A DNA stretch of 64,000 nt from Paracoccaceae bacterium. GTDB taxonomy: Bacteria; Pseudomonadota; Alphaproteobacteria; Rhodobacterales; Rhodobacteraceae. Each line of letters starts with the position of its first letter. Position 1 is the first letter of the stretch. The DNA is taken from NCBI GenBank assembly GCA_018223125.1, contig JAAEZA010000012.1, positions 1-64,000 on the forward strand, given 5' to 3'. Below the pieces are notes generated by a model that had not been told where the DNA came from, did not search any database, and saw only the letters and a program-made list of their open reading frames with translations. Below are positions 50,330 to 59,554 of the stretch, one piece after another. The position numbers were made by a program, and so were the translations under genes.

Positions 50330-51826
50330 TCAGATCGTCTGGTCGTAGTCGCCAACGGCCGGTTCGGTACGGATCACCGCGTCCAGATCGGCAAAGATCG
50401 CGCGCATTTCCGCGTCGCTTTCGGGGCTTTCGCAGACAACCACGAGATTCGGCGTGTTGGACGATGCCCGCACCAGACCCCAAGCGCCGTTTTCCAGCAT
50501 CACGCGGGCACCGTTCACGGTGACAACATTAATGATCTTGCGTCCACCAAGGCTGCCACCTTCGCCAGACATTGCGACCAGCTTTTGCACCAGCCGGTCC
50601 AGAACATCGTATTTTTCCGTGTCGGAACAATAAGGTGACATGGTGGGCGTGGCATAGGTCACGGGCAGGGCACGGCGCAGGTCCGCCATAGACATATCGG
50701 GGTTGCGATCCAGCAGTTTACACATTTCCACCGCAACGCGCATGCCGCAGTCATAGCCGCGGCCCACAGGCTCGGCGAGGAAATAGTGGCCGGATTTTTC
50801 AAAGCCTGCCAGCGCGCCAAGTTCCTTGACCCGCCGTTTCATATGGCTGTGGCCGGTTTTCCAGTAATCAGCCTTTGCGCCGTGCTTTTTCAACTCCGGA
50901 TCGCTTGCGAACAGGCCGGTGGCTTTCACATCGGCCACAAAGGTTGATCCGGGGTAAAGTTTGGACAGGTCGCGGGCCATGATAACACCCACTTTATCGG
51001 CAAAGATCTCCTCGCCCTCATTGTCTACAACGCCACAACGATCGCCGTCACCGTCAAAGCCAAGCGCCAGATCGGCACCGCTGTCTTTAACCGAAGCCGC
51101 CATATCGTGCAGCATTTCCATTGCTTCGGGGTTCGGGTTGTAGTTCGGGAAGGTGTAATCCAGCGCATTATGCGAGGGAACGACCTCTACACCGATACGT
51201 TCCAGAATTTCGGGCGCAAAGGCGCTGGCGGTGCCGTTGCCGGTTGCGCAGACGACGCGCAGTTTGCGGGTCATTTTGAAATCGCCGCACAGATCGTCGA
51301 TATAGGCTTCGCGTACGCCGTCGACAAATTCGTAAGATCCGCCTTCACGGGCCACTTGTTCGCCGTTCAACACGATTTCGCGCAGGCGCCCCATTTCGTC
51401 GGGACCATGGGTCAGCGGGCGCTGGAAACCCATCTTGACACCGGTCCAGCCGTTGGGATTGTGGCTGGCGGTGACCATCGCCACAGCGGGTGCGTCCAGA
51501 TGGAACTGGCTGAAATAAGCCATTGGGGACAGGGCAGGGCCGATGTCGCGCACACGAATACCGGCCCGCATCAGGCCCAGCATCAGCGCGTTTTTGATTG
51601 TAAGGGAATAGTCGCGGTAATCGTTGCCAACGGCGATAACAGGTTCGATTCCGGCTTCGTGCATCTGTGTGCCAAGCCCCATGCCAAGGGCCGTGATGCC
51701 GGGCAGGTTAATGTCGTCGGGGTATTTCCAGCGGGCGTCATATTCGCGGAAACCCGTCGGGGTAATCATCGGGTCGCGCAGGAATTCCCACGTGTTCTGG
51801 GCCACTGTTGCCGCAGGTTTCGTCAT
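50330..51826 (-). CDS. Phosphomannomutase/phosphoglucomutase
   Basis: VTASHNPNGWTGVKMGF; LGFDGDGDRCGVVD; GKSGHYF-like AGFEKSGHYFLAE. Confidence 0.93.
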   Translation of the reverse strand: MTKPAATVAQNTWEFLRDPMITPTGFREYDARWKYPDDINLPGITALGMGLGTQMHEAGIEPVIAVGNDYRDYSLTIKNALMLGLMRAGIRVRDIGPALSPMAYFSQFHLDAPAVAMVTASHNPNGWTGVKMGFQRPLTHGPDEMGRLREIVLNGEQVAREGGSYEFVDGVREAYIDDLCGDFKMTRKLRVVCATGNGTASAFAPEILERIGVEVVPSHNALDYTFPNYNPNPEAMEMLHDMAASVKDSGADLALGFDGDGDRCGVVDNEGEEIFADKVGVIMARDLSKLYPGSTFVADVKATGLFASDPELKKHGAKADYWKTGHSHMKRRVKELGALAGFEKSGHYFLAEPVGRGYDCGMRVAVEMCKLLDRNPDMSMADLRRALPVTYATPTMSPYCSDTEKYDVLDRLVQKLVAMSGEGGSLGGRKIINVVTVNGARVMLENGAWGLVRASSNTPNLVVVCESPESDAEMRAIFADLDAVIRTEPAVGDYDQTI

Positions 51827-51853
51827 GGAAAAGGCTCCATTATCAGTTTGAGT

Positions 51854-52687
51854 TTACAGTCGGAATGGATCGGATTTGGCAAGCCTGTCAAAGGCCATCA
51901 GGCTTTCAAGCACTGCGCCCATCCGGTTGAGCGGAATCATATTCGGCCCGTCAGACGGCGCGTTGTCGGGATCTTCGTGAGTTTCGATGAACACACCGGC
52001 AATGCCTGTGCTGACAGCGCAACGGGCCATAAGGGGGGCAAATTCACGCTGGCCACCGCTTGATCCGCCCTGACCGCCCGGTTGTTGTACCGAATGGGTT
52101 GCGTCCATGATGACGGGGTGTCCGGTTGCGGCCATCTGGGGCAGGCTGCGCATGTCCGCGACAAGGGTGTTATACCCGAAAGAGGTTCCCCGTTCGCAGG
52201 CCATCACCCGTGTGTTGCCGGTGCTGCTGACTTTTTCCAGCACATTGGGCATTTCCCAAGGGCTGAGGAACTGACCCTTTTTCACATTGATCGCAGCACC
52301 CGTATTGCCTGCGGCCAGCAAAAGATCGGTCTGGCGGCACAGGAAGGCAGGGATTTGCAGCACATCCACCACCTCGGCCACGGGGGCGCATTGATCGGGC
52401 AGGTGCACATCGGTGATCACAGGGCAGCCGAGTTTGGATTTCACATCGGCCATGACTTGCAGTCCGACGTCGATCCCAAGGCCGCGTTTCCCGCTGAGCG
52501 AGGTGCGGTTGGCCTTGTCAAAAGAGCCTTTGAAGATGAAACCGGCCCCGACAGCCGCACAGACCTGCGCCATTTCGGTCGCGATCATCAGGGCGTGTTC
52601 GCTGCTTTCCAGCTGGCACGGGCCTGCGATCACCACCAGAGGCCGGTCATTCCCGACGGTAATGTTTCCGACGTCAAAACTTTGCAT
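51854..52687 (-). CDS. kdsA: 3-deoxy-8-phosphooctulonate (KDO-8-P) synthase
   Basis: VVIAGPCQLESSEHALMIATEMA; FKGSFDKANRTSLSGKRG. Confidence 0.95.
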   Translation of the reverse strand: MQSFDVGNITVGNDRPLVVIAGPCQLESSEHALMIATEMAQVCAAVGAGFIFKGSFDKANRTSLSGKRGLGIDVGLQVMADVKSKLGCPVITDVHLPDQCAPVAEVVDVLQIPAFLCRQTDLLLAAGNTGAAINVKKGQFLSPWEMPNVLEKVSSTGNTRVMACERGTSFGYNTLVADMRSLPQMAATGHPVIMDATHSVQQPGGQGGSSGGQREFAPLMARCAVSTGIAGVFIETHEDPDNAPSDGPNMIPLNRMGAVLESLMAFDRLAKSDPFRL

Positions 52688-54355
52688 TTATGTTGTTACC
52701 TGTTCTCTCAGGATGCTGACAGTCAGGGACAGCATCAAGTAAATTCCGGCAAACACGATGAGAGCCAGAAGGGTGTTTTCAAAGGCGCGGGGGTAGGTGG
52801 CCTTATCCGGCGTCACCGGCGATACCCCGCGCGAGATGTAGCGGGTCTGGCGGCTTGCCTCAACCCGCGCGCTTTCGAGGTTCTGCAAGGCGGCAGCCAC
52901 CAGTTGCTGGCGCACGACCAGCTTGCTTTGGGCCTTGTTCAGTTCTGCGTTGATATTCACCAAAGAGTCGTTATTGCCGATCCCTTGGGACACTTCATTG
53001 CGCTTTTCATCCACTTTACCCTGCAATAGCGTGATTTCATCCTCCAGAACGCGCACTTTTGTGACATTCGGACGGGTGTTCGCCTTCAGGCGGGCCAGTT
53101 CAAGCTGTTTCGCGGTCAACTGGCTTTCCAGTTCACCGATCTGGCCCATGATCAGCGCGTTTTCACCCGCAGTATCAAGGGTTGCGGTCTGGCGTTGCAG
53201 GCGGGCGACTTCGTCATAGGCTTCTTCCATCTTGGCTTCGGCCTCTTCATAGATTTCCCGCGCTCCGGTCATCTGGTCGCCGCGCAGTCGGGCGGTCAAC
53301 TGGTCGACCTGTTCCTCGGCATATCCGATCAACGCCTGTGAAATTGCCTTGGAGGCTTCCGGAGAGGGGGCAACCACCTCCATTTTGATCACGCCTTCGG
53401 TAGGATCAAAGCCGATAATCACCCGTTTTTTGTAGACCTTATACGCGTCTTCATTGGTTGCATCCGCTTCAAGCCGTTGCAGCACGTCAATGCTTTCGTC
53501 CTGAAACAACTGGCGGAAGCCCGGATCTTCATCAAGGCGCAGCATCGCATCGCGAGAGGTGAGATAGCCCTGCACGGTGATACTATCGGTGACGGTTTCC
53601 AGCGGAGAGCCGGAGAACAGGCCGGATGCCCCTGTGGCACCGGGCGCATCCGCGCTCTGGATCACGAATTCGGTGTAAGTGGCGTACATGGGAGTCGCCA
53701 CTTTATAAAAGTAGTAACCGGCAAGAAGGGTGGGCAGGAACACGTAGCAGGCAAGTTTGATGAACAGAATGCCCAACCGTTTGCGGCGGCGCTTGACCAG
53801 ATCCCGCTGGATCTTGCGGACTTCCTGTTCCCGGCTGTCATCATCAATCACTTGGGGTTTGTGATCCGAAACGGACGATTTGCGCACGGTTGCAGGCAGG
53901 GCGACGCCCGGTCCGGGCTCGTCTGCGCCCTCCACAGGGGTAAGCACATTTGCGATGTCCTGACGGCCGAAGGGATCAATCCCCTGACGGCGCAACAGAC
54001 GCACTGCATCCAGATCCGAAGTGGGGGACAGGTTGTTCCGCTGGGCCAGCCGCCGTGCAATCCGCAATTGACGGCCTGTCAGGTTTTCTTTCTTGATCTG
54101 TTCGATTTCTTCGCGCGCCGTAAGTTCCCGTGCACCCGCTGCATTGGCAACCTGCCGGATCTTCTGACTGTCAAAATCGGCGTCATCCGAAGACATGTGA
54201 TGGCGTTCCACCGCAGATTGTCGCTGATGGCGCATCTCCACCTGCTTTTGTGACGCGGCACTGTCTGCCTCTTGTTGGGATGTGTTCGAAGGTTCACTTT
54301 TGTCCGGCTGGCTGCCGCCGCGCAAAATCCGAAAGTTCTTTGGGCTATTGGGCAT
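52688..54355 (-). CDS. Capsule polysaccharide export inner-membrane protein (KpsE/chain-length determinant-like)
   Basis: C-terminal and central TM segments flank coiled coil; PMYATYTEFVIQSADAP. Confidence 0.82.
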   Translation of the reverse strand: MPNSPKNFRILRGGSQPDKSEPSNTSQQEADSAASQKQVEMRHQRQSAVERHHMSSDDADFDSQKIRQVANAAGARELTAREEIEQIKKENLTGRQLRIARRLAQRNNLSPTSDLDAVRLLRRQGIDPFGRQDIANVLTPVEGADEPGPGVALPATVRKSSVSDHKPQVIDDDSREQEVRKIQRDLVKRRRKRLGILFIKLACYVFLPTLLAGYYFYKVATPMYATYTEFVIQSADAPGATGASGLFSGSPLETVTDSITVQGYLTSRDAMLRLDEDPGFRQLFQDESIDVLQRLEADATNEDAYKVYKKRVIIGFDPTEGVIKMEVVAPSPEASKAISQALIGYAEEQVDQLTARLRGDQMTGAREIYEEAEAKMEEAYDEVARLQRQTATLDTAGENALIMGQIGELESQLTAKQLELARLKANTRPNVTKVRVLEDEITLLQGKVDEKRNEVSQGIGNNDSLVNINAELNKAQSKLVVRQQLVAAALQNLESARVEASRQTRYISRGVSPVTPDKATYPRAFENTLLALIVFAGIYLMLSLTVSILREQVTT

Positions 54356-54998
54356 AGTTATAAACCTGTTTTGCCTCTTCCAAGGTGTCATACATTGTCA
54401 GCCGGCCGTTCCGCAGGACCGCCGCGCTCTGGCAGAATTTTTCCAGAATATCCGTTTGGTGCGACACAATCACGACAGTGGCCTTTTGCAAGCGTTCCCG
54501 CAGCACCGAACCGGCCTTGCGGTTGAACTCTGCGTCGGTGGAAGACGGCATGCCTTCGTCAATCAGGTAAATATCAAATTCCAGCGCCAGCAACAACGAC
54601 ATCATGAAACGCGCGCGCATCCCTTTCGAATAGGTCGCAATGGGCATTTCAAAATACTCTTCCAAGCCACAGATATAGCGGCAGAAACTTTCGATATAGT
54701 CGGGATCAAGCCCGTAGAGCCGCGCGATATAACGGGAGTTTTCAACCGCGTTCAGCTTGGGCAGGACTCCCCCCATATAGCCGAGCGGGAAAGAGATCCG
54801 CGAGGACCGCCGGATTTCCCCTTCGTCCGGTTTCTCAAGTCCTGACATCATATTGATAAGCGTGGTTTTTCCGGTGCCATTGGGCGCAAGAATGCCGACA
54901 GATCCGCCAAGGTTGATGCGGAAGGACGCCTGATCGAGAATGACCTTGCGCTGCGTGCCGGTCCAGAAGGACTTGCTGACATTTCTAAACTCAATCAT
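54345..54998 (-). CDS. Capsule polysaccharide export ATP-binding protein (KpsT-like)
   Basis: GSVGILAPNGTGKTTLINMMSGLEKPDEG; YSKGMRARFMMSLLLALEFDIYLIDE. Confidence 0.88.
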   Translation of the reverse strand: MIEFRNVSKSFWTGTQRKVILDQASFRINLGGSVGILAPNGTGKTTLINMMSGLEKPDEGEIRRSSRISFPLGYMGGVLPKLNAVENSRYIARLYGLDPDYIESFCRYICGLEEYFEMPIATYSKGMRARFMMSLLLALEFDIYLIDEGMPSSTDAEFNRKAGSVLRERLQKATVVIVSHQTDILEKFCQSAAVLRNGRLTMYDTLEEAKQVYNYAQ

Positions 54999-55248
54999 CC
55001 GGGGATGTCCCTGGCTACCTCAATCGAACTACGTTCTACTCGCTTCTTCGGGCATTTTTGTGACCGGGGCGCATTTGCCCGCCGGTGGTTGCCCGTTTAT
55101 GGCAATATGCCTGTTACTATCGTGGGAATGCAATGAAATACGGGCGTTTTATTGCAGATAGGCGGCGGAACGTTGCCCAAACACCGACAGAACCACCCGA
55201 AACCGTGGTGATTTCAGCGGCTTTACCTTGCGGAGCGTTTCTGCGGGG

Positions 55249-55288
55249 CGGGGGCGAGGTGCGCTAAACGGGGGCGAGGTGCGCTAAA
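55249..55288. repeat. 20-bp perfect tandem duplication
   Basis: cgggggcgaggtgcgctaaa x2. Confidence 0.9.
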
Positions 55289-55380
55289 ATAGCCTATCTC
55301 TGTCCGCCGATTGCGGTTTTCCTAATCCGTTGCTGTTGCTATAACCACCGGCAGAATTACAGCGGGGAGACTGAACACTG

Positions 55381-55860
55381 ATGCGCACAATTTTGTCTGC
55401 TTTGGCACTGTTCGGCCTGTGGCTGCTTATGTCGGGGATCTACAAACCTCTGGTGGTCGGACTGGGTGCGGCTTCTGCGGTATTTGCCGTATATATGGTG
55501 CGCCGGATGGATCGCGTTGATCAGGATCACCTGAAGATCCCCCTGAATCCATTCCGTTTTATTGCATATGCCATCTGGCTGCTGTGGGAGGTGGTGAAAT
55601 CCAACGTCACCGTGACGAAACTGATTCTCGCGCCGCATCTGAACCTGCGACAGCATCTGTTTCATGTCCCGAACACGCAAAAATCCGAACTGGCAGAGGT
55701 AATCTTTGCCAATTCGATCACCCTGACACCGGGCACGATCACAGTGGAAACCGAAGGCGATGCCTTCTGGGTCCATGCGGTCAGCTATGACGAGGGCGAT
55801 CACGAAGCTCTGGCCGATATGGACCGGCGGGTCACATCAATTGAAACGGGGGCAGCATGA
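55381..55860 (+). CDS. Na+/H+ antiporter subunit E (MrpE-like)
   Basis: WEVVKSNVTVTKLILAP...FANSITLTPGTITVE. Confidence 0.9.
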   Translation: MRTILSALALFGLWLLMSGIYKPLVVGLGAASAVFAVYMVRRMDRVDQDHLKIPLNPFRFIAYAIWLLWEVVKSNVTVTKLILAPHLNLRQHLFHVPNTQKSELAEVIFANSITLTPGTITVETEGDAFWVHAVSYDEGDHEALADMDRRVTSIETGAA

Positions 55861-56153
55861 TGTTTCTGGTGGCAGCCGTTGCGCTGTTTGTCACTATGGT
55901 TCTTATTCTGGTGCGGCTTTACGCAGGACCGATTGTTTATGACAGGGTACTTGCCGTGAACGCCTTCGGGACAGCAACCGTGCTGTTCATTGCCGTGCTC
56001 GGCTTTCTGACAGGCCGTCCTGATTTCCTCGATATTGCGCTTTTGTATGCGTTGATCAATTTTGTCGGCACGATCGCTGTGCTGAAGTTCTTCCGCTATC
56101 GTGCGCTCGGGGATATTCCACAGATGCCGGCTCATCCGGGCGAGGAGCGTTAA
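55857..56153 (+). CDS. Mrp subunit F-like
   Basis: RLYAGPIVYDRVLAVNAFGTATVLFIAVLG. Confidence 0.9.
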   Translation: MMFLVAAVALFVTMVLILVRLYAGPIVYDRVLAVNAFGTATVLFIAVLGFLTGRPDFLDIALLYALINFVGTIAVLKFFRYRALGDIPQMPAHPGEER

Positions 56154-56155
56154 TC

Positions 56156-56533
56156 ATGGATATTCCGGCACTGATTATAGAAATCCTGTCATGGGCCAGC
56201 ATTGTCACCGGCAGTTTCCTTATGGTTGTTAGTGGCATCGGCATGTTGCGCTTTCCCGATTTCTGGTCCCGCACCCATGCGGCTTCCGTCGGGGACAGTG
56301 GTGGAATGATATTGCTGATCCTTGGCATGTGCCTGCAAAGCGGGCTGACCCTGATCACCGTCAAGCTGATCATTATGGGGATCTTCCTGATTATCACCGG
56401 ACCAACCGCGACACATGCGGTGGCCAATGCGGCGCTGGTGACCGGCTGGCGTCCCAAAACAGCAGAGGATCTGGAGCCTGTGAAGGGCGTGCCATATTCC
56501 GATCTGCCCGAACCGACGGTGCGTGGCGAATGA
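56156..56533 (+). CDS. Mrp subunit G-like
   Basis: SGIGMLRFPDFWSRTHAASVGDSGGMILLILGM. Confidence 0.92.
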   Translation: MDIPALIIEILSWASIVTGSFLMVVSGIGMLRFPDFWSRTHAASVGDSGGMILLILGMCLQSGLTLITVKLIIMGIFLIITGPTATHAVANAALVTGWRPKTAEDLEPVKGVPYSDLPEPTVRGE

Positions 56534-57093
56534 CCGAGACCATAGTAAACTTTATCCTGTTCTCCATGCTGGTGATCACCGCTTTTGCCATTGTGCGGCA
56601 GGACCGGCTGTTCACGGTCGTGATGCTGGCAAGCGTGTTTTCCCTGCTGACGGCCATGCTGTTTATTGCTCTGGACGCGGTGGACGTCGCCTTCACCGAG
56701 GCAGCCGTGGGTGCCGGAATTTCCACCGTGCTGATGCTGGGCACAATCGCGCTGACCGCACGGGGTGCAAAACCGGCATCGCGGCCCAATACCCTGCCGC
56801 TGCTGGTGGTGCTGGTGACAGGGGCGGGGCTGGTTTACGGCACGCTCGACATGCCCAATTTCGGTGATCCCGAAGCGCCGTCGAATGTGCATCTGTCGCC
56901 CCATTATCTGACCAATTCAATCGAGGAAATCGACGTGCCCAACGTGGTGACAAGCATCCTCGCAAGCTATCGGGGCTTTGACACATTGGGGGAAACCGCC
57001 GTGGTCTTTGCTGCCGGTATCGGTGTTCTGATGATCCTGTCGGGCCTGCGCCATCGCCGCCGCAAGGACGAGGAAGAGGAAGAAGACGCATGA
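56530..57093 (+). CDS. DUF4040/MrpA C-terminal-like (hydrogenase subunit MbhD/E-like) protein
   Basis: LDAVDVAFTEAAVGAGISTVLMLGTIAL; ILASYRGFDTLGETAVVFAAGIGVL. Confidence 0.88.
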   Translation: MTETIVNFILFSMLVITAFAIVRQDRLFTVVMLASVFSLLTAMLFIALDAVDVAFTEAAVGAGISTVLMLGTIALTARGAKPASRPNTLPLLVVLVTGAGLVYGTLDMPNFGDPEAPSNVHLSPHYLTNSIEEIDVPNVVTSILASYRGFDTLGETAVVFAAGIGVLMILSGLRHRRRKDEEEEEDA

Positions 57094-57533
57094 AAGAGCA
57101 CCATCTGATCCTGCGTGTCGTTACCAAATCACTGGTCGGCACCATCATCCTTTTCGCCTTTTACGTGCAGTTCCACGGGGATTTTTCCCCCGGCGGCGGC
57201 TTTCAGGCCGGTGTGATCATGGCCGTGGCCTTCATTCTTTACGGCATCGTTTTCGGCCTGCATGAAGTCCAGCGTGTGCTTCCGGCGTGGGTGGTCCACA
57301 AACTGGTGGCGCTTGGCGTGCTGGTCTATGCGGGCACAGGCATCTGGAACATGTTTCTGGGCTATGAATTCCTGCATTACGGCAGCTTTACCCCCGATCA
57401 CATGTCCCACGGACAACACAGCGGCATTCTTTATGTAGAAGCCGGAGTAGGCATCACTGTGACCGGCGTCATGGTGGCTATTTATTACGCTTTTGCCGGA
57501 CGCACGCCGCGTCTTGGCAATGATGACTGGTAG
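57090..57533 (+). CDS. MrpB/MnhB-like subunit
   Basis: FHGDFSPGGGFQAGVIMAVAFILYGIVFG. Confidence 0.92.
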   Translation: MKEHHLILRVVTKSLVGTIILFAFYVQFHGDFSPGGGFQAGVIMAVAFILYGIVFGLHEVQRVLPAWVVHKLVALGVLVYAGTGIWNMFLGYEFLHYGSFTPDHMSHGQHSGILYVEAGVGITVTGVMVAIYYAFAGRTPRLGNDDW

Positions 57534-57539
57534 GGCGCA

Positions 57540-57977
57540 ATGACACTGGAATTCTTTATCGGCCATATCAACTACTGGCTGTTCATCGTGCTGATGATGA
57601 CCGGATTTTACATCGTTGTCTCTGCGGGCAATCTGGTAAAAAAGGTTGTCGGTCTGAACATCTTTCAGGTGGCGGTGTTCATGCTTTACATCTCTATCGG
57701 GAAGGTCACCGGCGGGACTGCGCCGATTTTTCCGACCGACCGGATGGGCAAGATCAAGGCCGACCCTGAAATCGTCTACTCCAACCCTTTGCCCCACGTT
57801 CTGATCCTGACAGCCATTGTTGTGGGGATCGCGACCACATCTCTGGCGCTTGCACTGATCGTGCGTATCCGTGAAGCCTATAACACCATTGAGGAAGACG
57901 ACATTCTGGAGATTGACGCCCGCACCGCCCGCGCTGAAAACATCATCCACGGCGAAGCGATGGGGGGGCGTGCGTAA
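57540..57977 (+). CDS. MrpC/NuoK-like subunit
   Basis: GFYIVVSAGNLVKKVVGLNIFQVAVFMLYIS; DPLPHVLILTAIVVGIATTSLALALIVRI-type. Confidence 0.9.
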   Translation: MTLEFFIGHINYWLFIVLMMTGFYIVVSAGNLVKKVVGLNIFQVAVFMLYISIGKVTGGTAPIFPTDRMGKIKADPEIVYSNPLPHVLILTAIVVGIATTSLALALIVRIREAYNTIEEDDILEIDARTARAENIIHGEAMGGRA

Positions 57978-59545
57978 TGGCCACTGCTTCCGAAACGCCG
58001 CATATTGCCCTGACGCTGCGGGACCATCTGCCGATCCTGCAAGTCCTGATCCCGCTGTGTACCGCACCGCTGATCGTGCTGCTGGGGGACCGCCGCGTGG
58101 CGTGGGGCCTTGCCTTCCTTGCTGCGCTCCTGTCGCTGGTTGTGTCCTTCCTTTTGATGATGCAGGTCATGGACGGCAGCTTTATCAGCTACCACCTTGG
58201 CGGATGGGCGCCTCCTATCGGGATCGAATACCGGATTGATGCGGCGAATGCCTTTGTGCTGCTGCTGATTTCGCTGACGGCGACACTGGTTCTGCCATTT
58301 GCGCTGCGCTCTGTTGCGGATGAAATTCCCGCCCGCAGCCACACGCTGTTTTACGCCTGTTTCACATTGGTGCTGACCGGCCTGCTTGGTGTTGTGGCGA
58401 CCGGCGATGCCTTTAACGTCTTTGTATTCCTAGAGATTTCCTCTCTGGCGACCTATGTTCTGGTATCCCAGGGACTCTACCGTGACAAACGGGCGCTAAG
58501 CGCGGCCTATGACTATCTGATCATGGGCACCATCGGTGCAACCTTCTTCGTGATCGGGATCGGCTTTCTCTACATGACCACAGGCACGCTCAACATGGCA
58601 GACATGGCTGAACGTCTGGCAGGGCAGGGAAGCAACCGCACGGTTCAGGCTGCTTTCGCCTTTATCGTTGTGGGTATGGGGCTGAAGGTGGCGATCTATC
58701 CGCTGCACCTGTGGCTGCCTGCGGCCTATAATTATGCGCCTTCTGCCGTGACGGTCTTTCTGGCGGCGACGTCCACCAAAGCGGCCGTCTATGTGCTGCT
58801 GCGGTTCATGTTCTCGGTCTTCCAGCCGGAGTTCGTCTTTGATACCAACCTCTTGCTGTGGATTCTTGCCCCTTTCGCATTGCTGGCGATGTTTGCAGCC
58901 AGCCTGATTGCGGTGTTCCAGACCAATTTCAAGCGGATGCTGGCCTATAGTTCCATTGCGCAGATCGGTTACATGCTGCTGGGTATCTCTTTGTTCTCGG
59001 TGACGGGGCTGAGCGCGACAATGGTGCACCTGTTCAACCACGGCATCACAAAAGCGGCGCTGTTCATGGCTGTTGGTGCGCTGGTGCTGCGGTCCGGCAC
59101 GACGTTTTATGACCGGATAGAGGGCATGGGGCGGGTGATGCCGCTGACAGGTGCCGCAGTGGTGCTGGGCGGATTGTCCCTGATCGGTGTGCCCGGGACC
59201 GCGGGGTTCATTTCCAAATGGGTGTTGGTGCAAGCCGCGTTTGAGGCTGACCTGTGGTGGATTGCCCTGCTGATCGTGGCTTCTTCGTTGCTGGCGGTGA
59301 TCTACATGTGGCGCGTGGTAGAGATCCTCTATCTTCACACCCCGCACCCCGAAGCAATCCACAAGGAAGCTCCCCTCAGCATGGTAATCCCGATGTGGAT
59401 CGCAGCTGGGGCCTGTGTGTGGTTCGGGATTGATACAAGCCTGACAATGGGCGCGGCCAATACGGCGGCAACCGGACTGATGGGCGGTACGGACGGTATG
59501 GCGCTTACCCCCACGGTGGGCGGACTTCTTGGCAACGGGCAATAG
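57977..59545 (+). CDS. MrpD/ND5-like antiporter subunit (1 of 3)
   Basis: 522 aa; MGLKVAIYPLHLWLPAAYNYAPSAVTVFLAATSTKAAVYVLLRF. Confidence 0.92.
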   Translation: MATASETPHIALTLRDHLPILQVLIPLCTAPLIVLLGDRRVAWGLAFLAALLSLVVSFLLMMQVMDGSFISYHLGGWAPPIGIEYRIDAANAFVLLLISLTATLVLPFALRSVADEIPARSHTLFYACFTLVLTGLLGVVATGDAFNVFVFLEISSLATYVLVSQGLYRDKRALSAAYDYLIMGTIGATFFVIGIGFLYMTTGTLNMADMAERLAGQGSNRTVQAAFAFIVVGMGLKVAIYPLHLWLPAAYNYAPSAVTVFLAATSTKAAVYVLLRFMFSVFQPEFVFDTNLLLWILAPFALLAMFAASLIAVFQTNFKRMLAYSSIAQIGYMLLGISLFSVTGLSATMVHLFNHGITKAALFMAVGALVLRSGTTFYDRIEGMGRVMPLTGAAVVLGGLSLIGVPGTAGFISKWVLVQAAFEADLWWIALLIVASSLLAVIYMWRVVEILYLHTPHPEAIHKEAPLSMVIPMWIAAGACVWFGIDTSLTMGAANTAATGLMGGTDGMALTPTVGGLLGNGQ

Positions 59546-59554
59546 GGTAGGAAC

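Noticed and set aside
55249-55288. CRISPR-like repeat
   Set aside because: Only two copies, directly abutting with no spacer.
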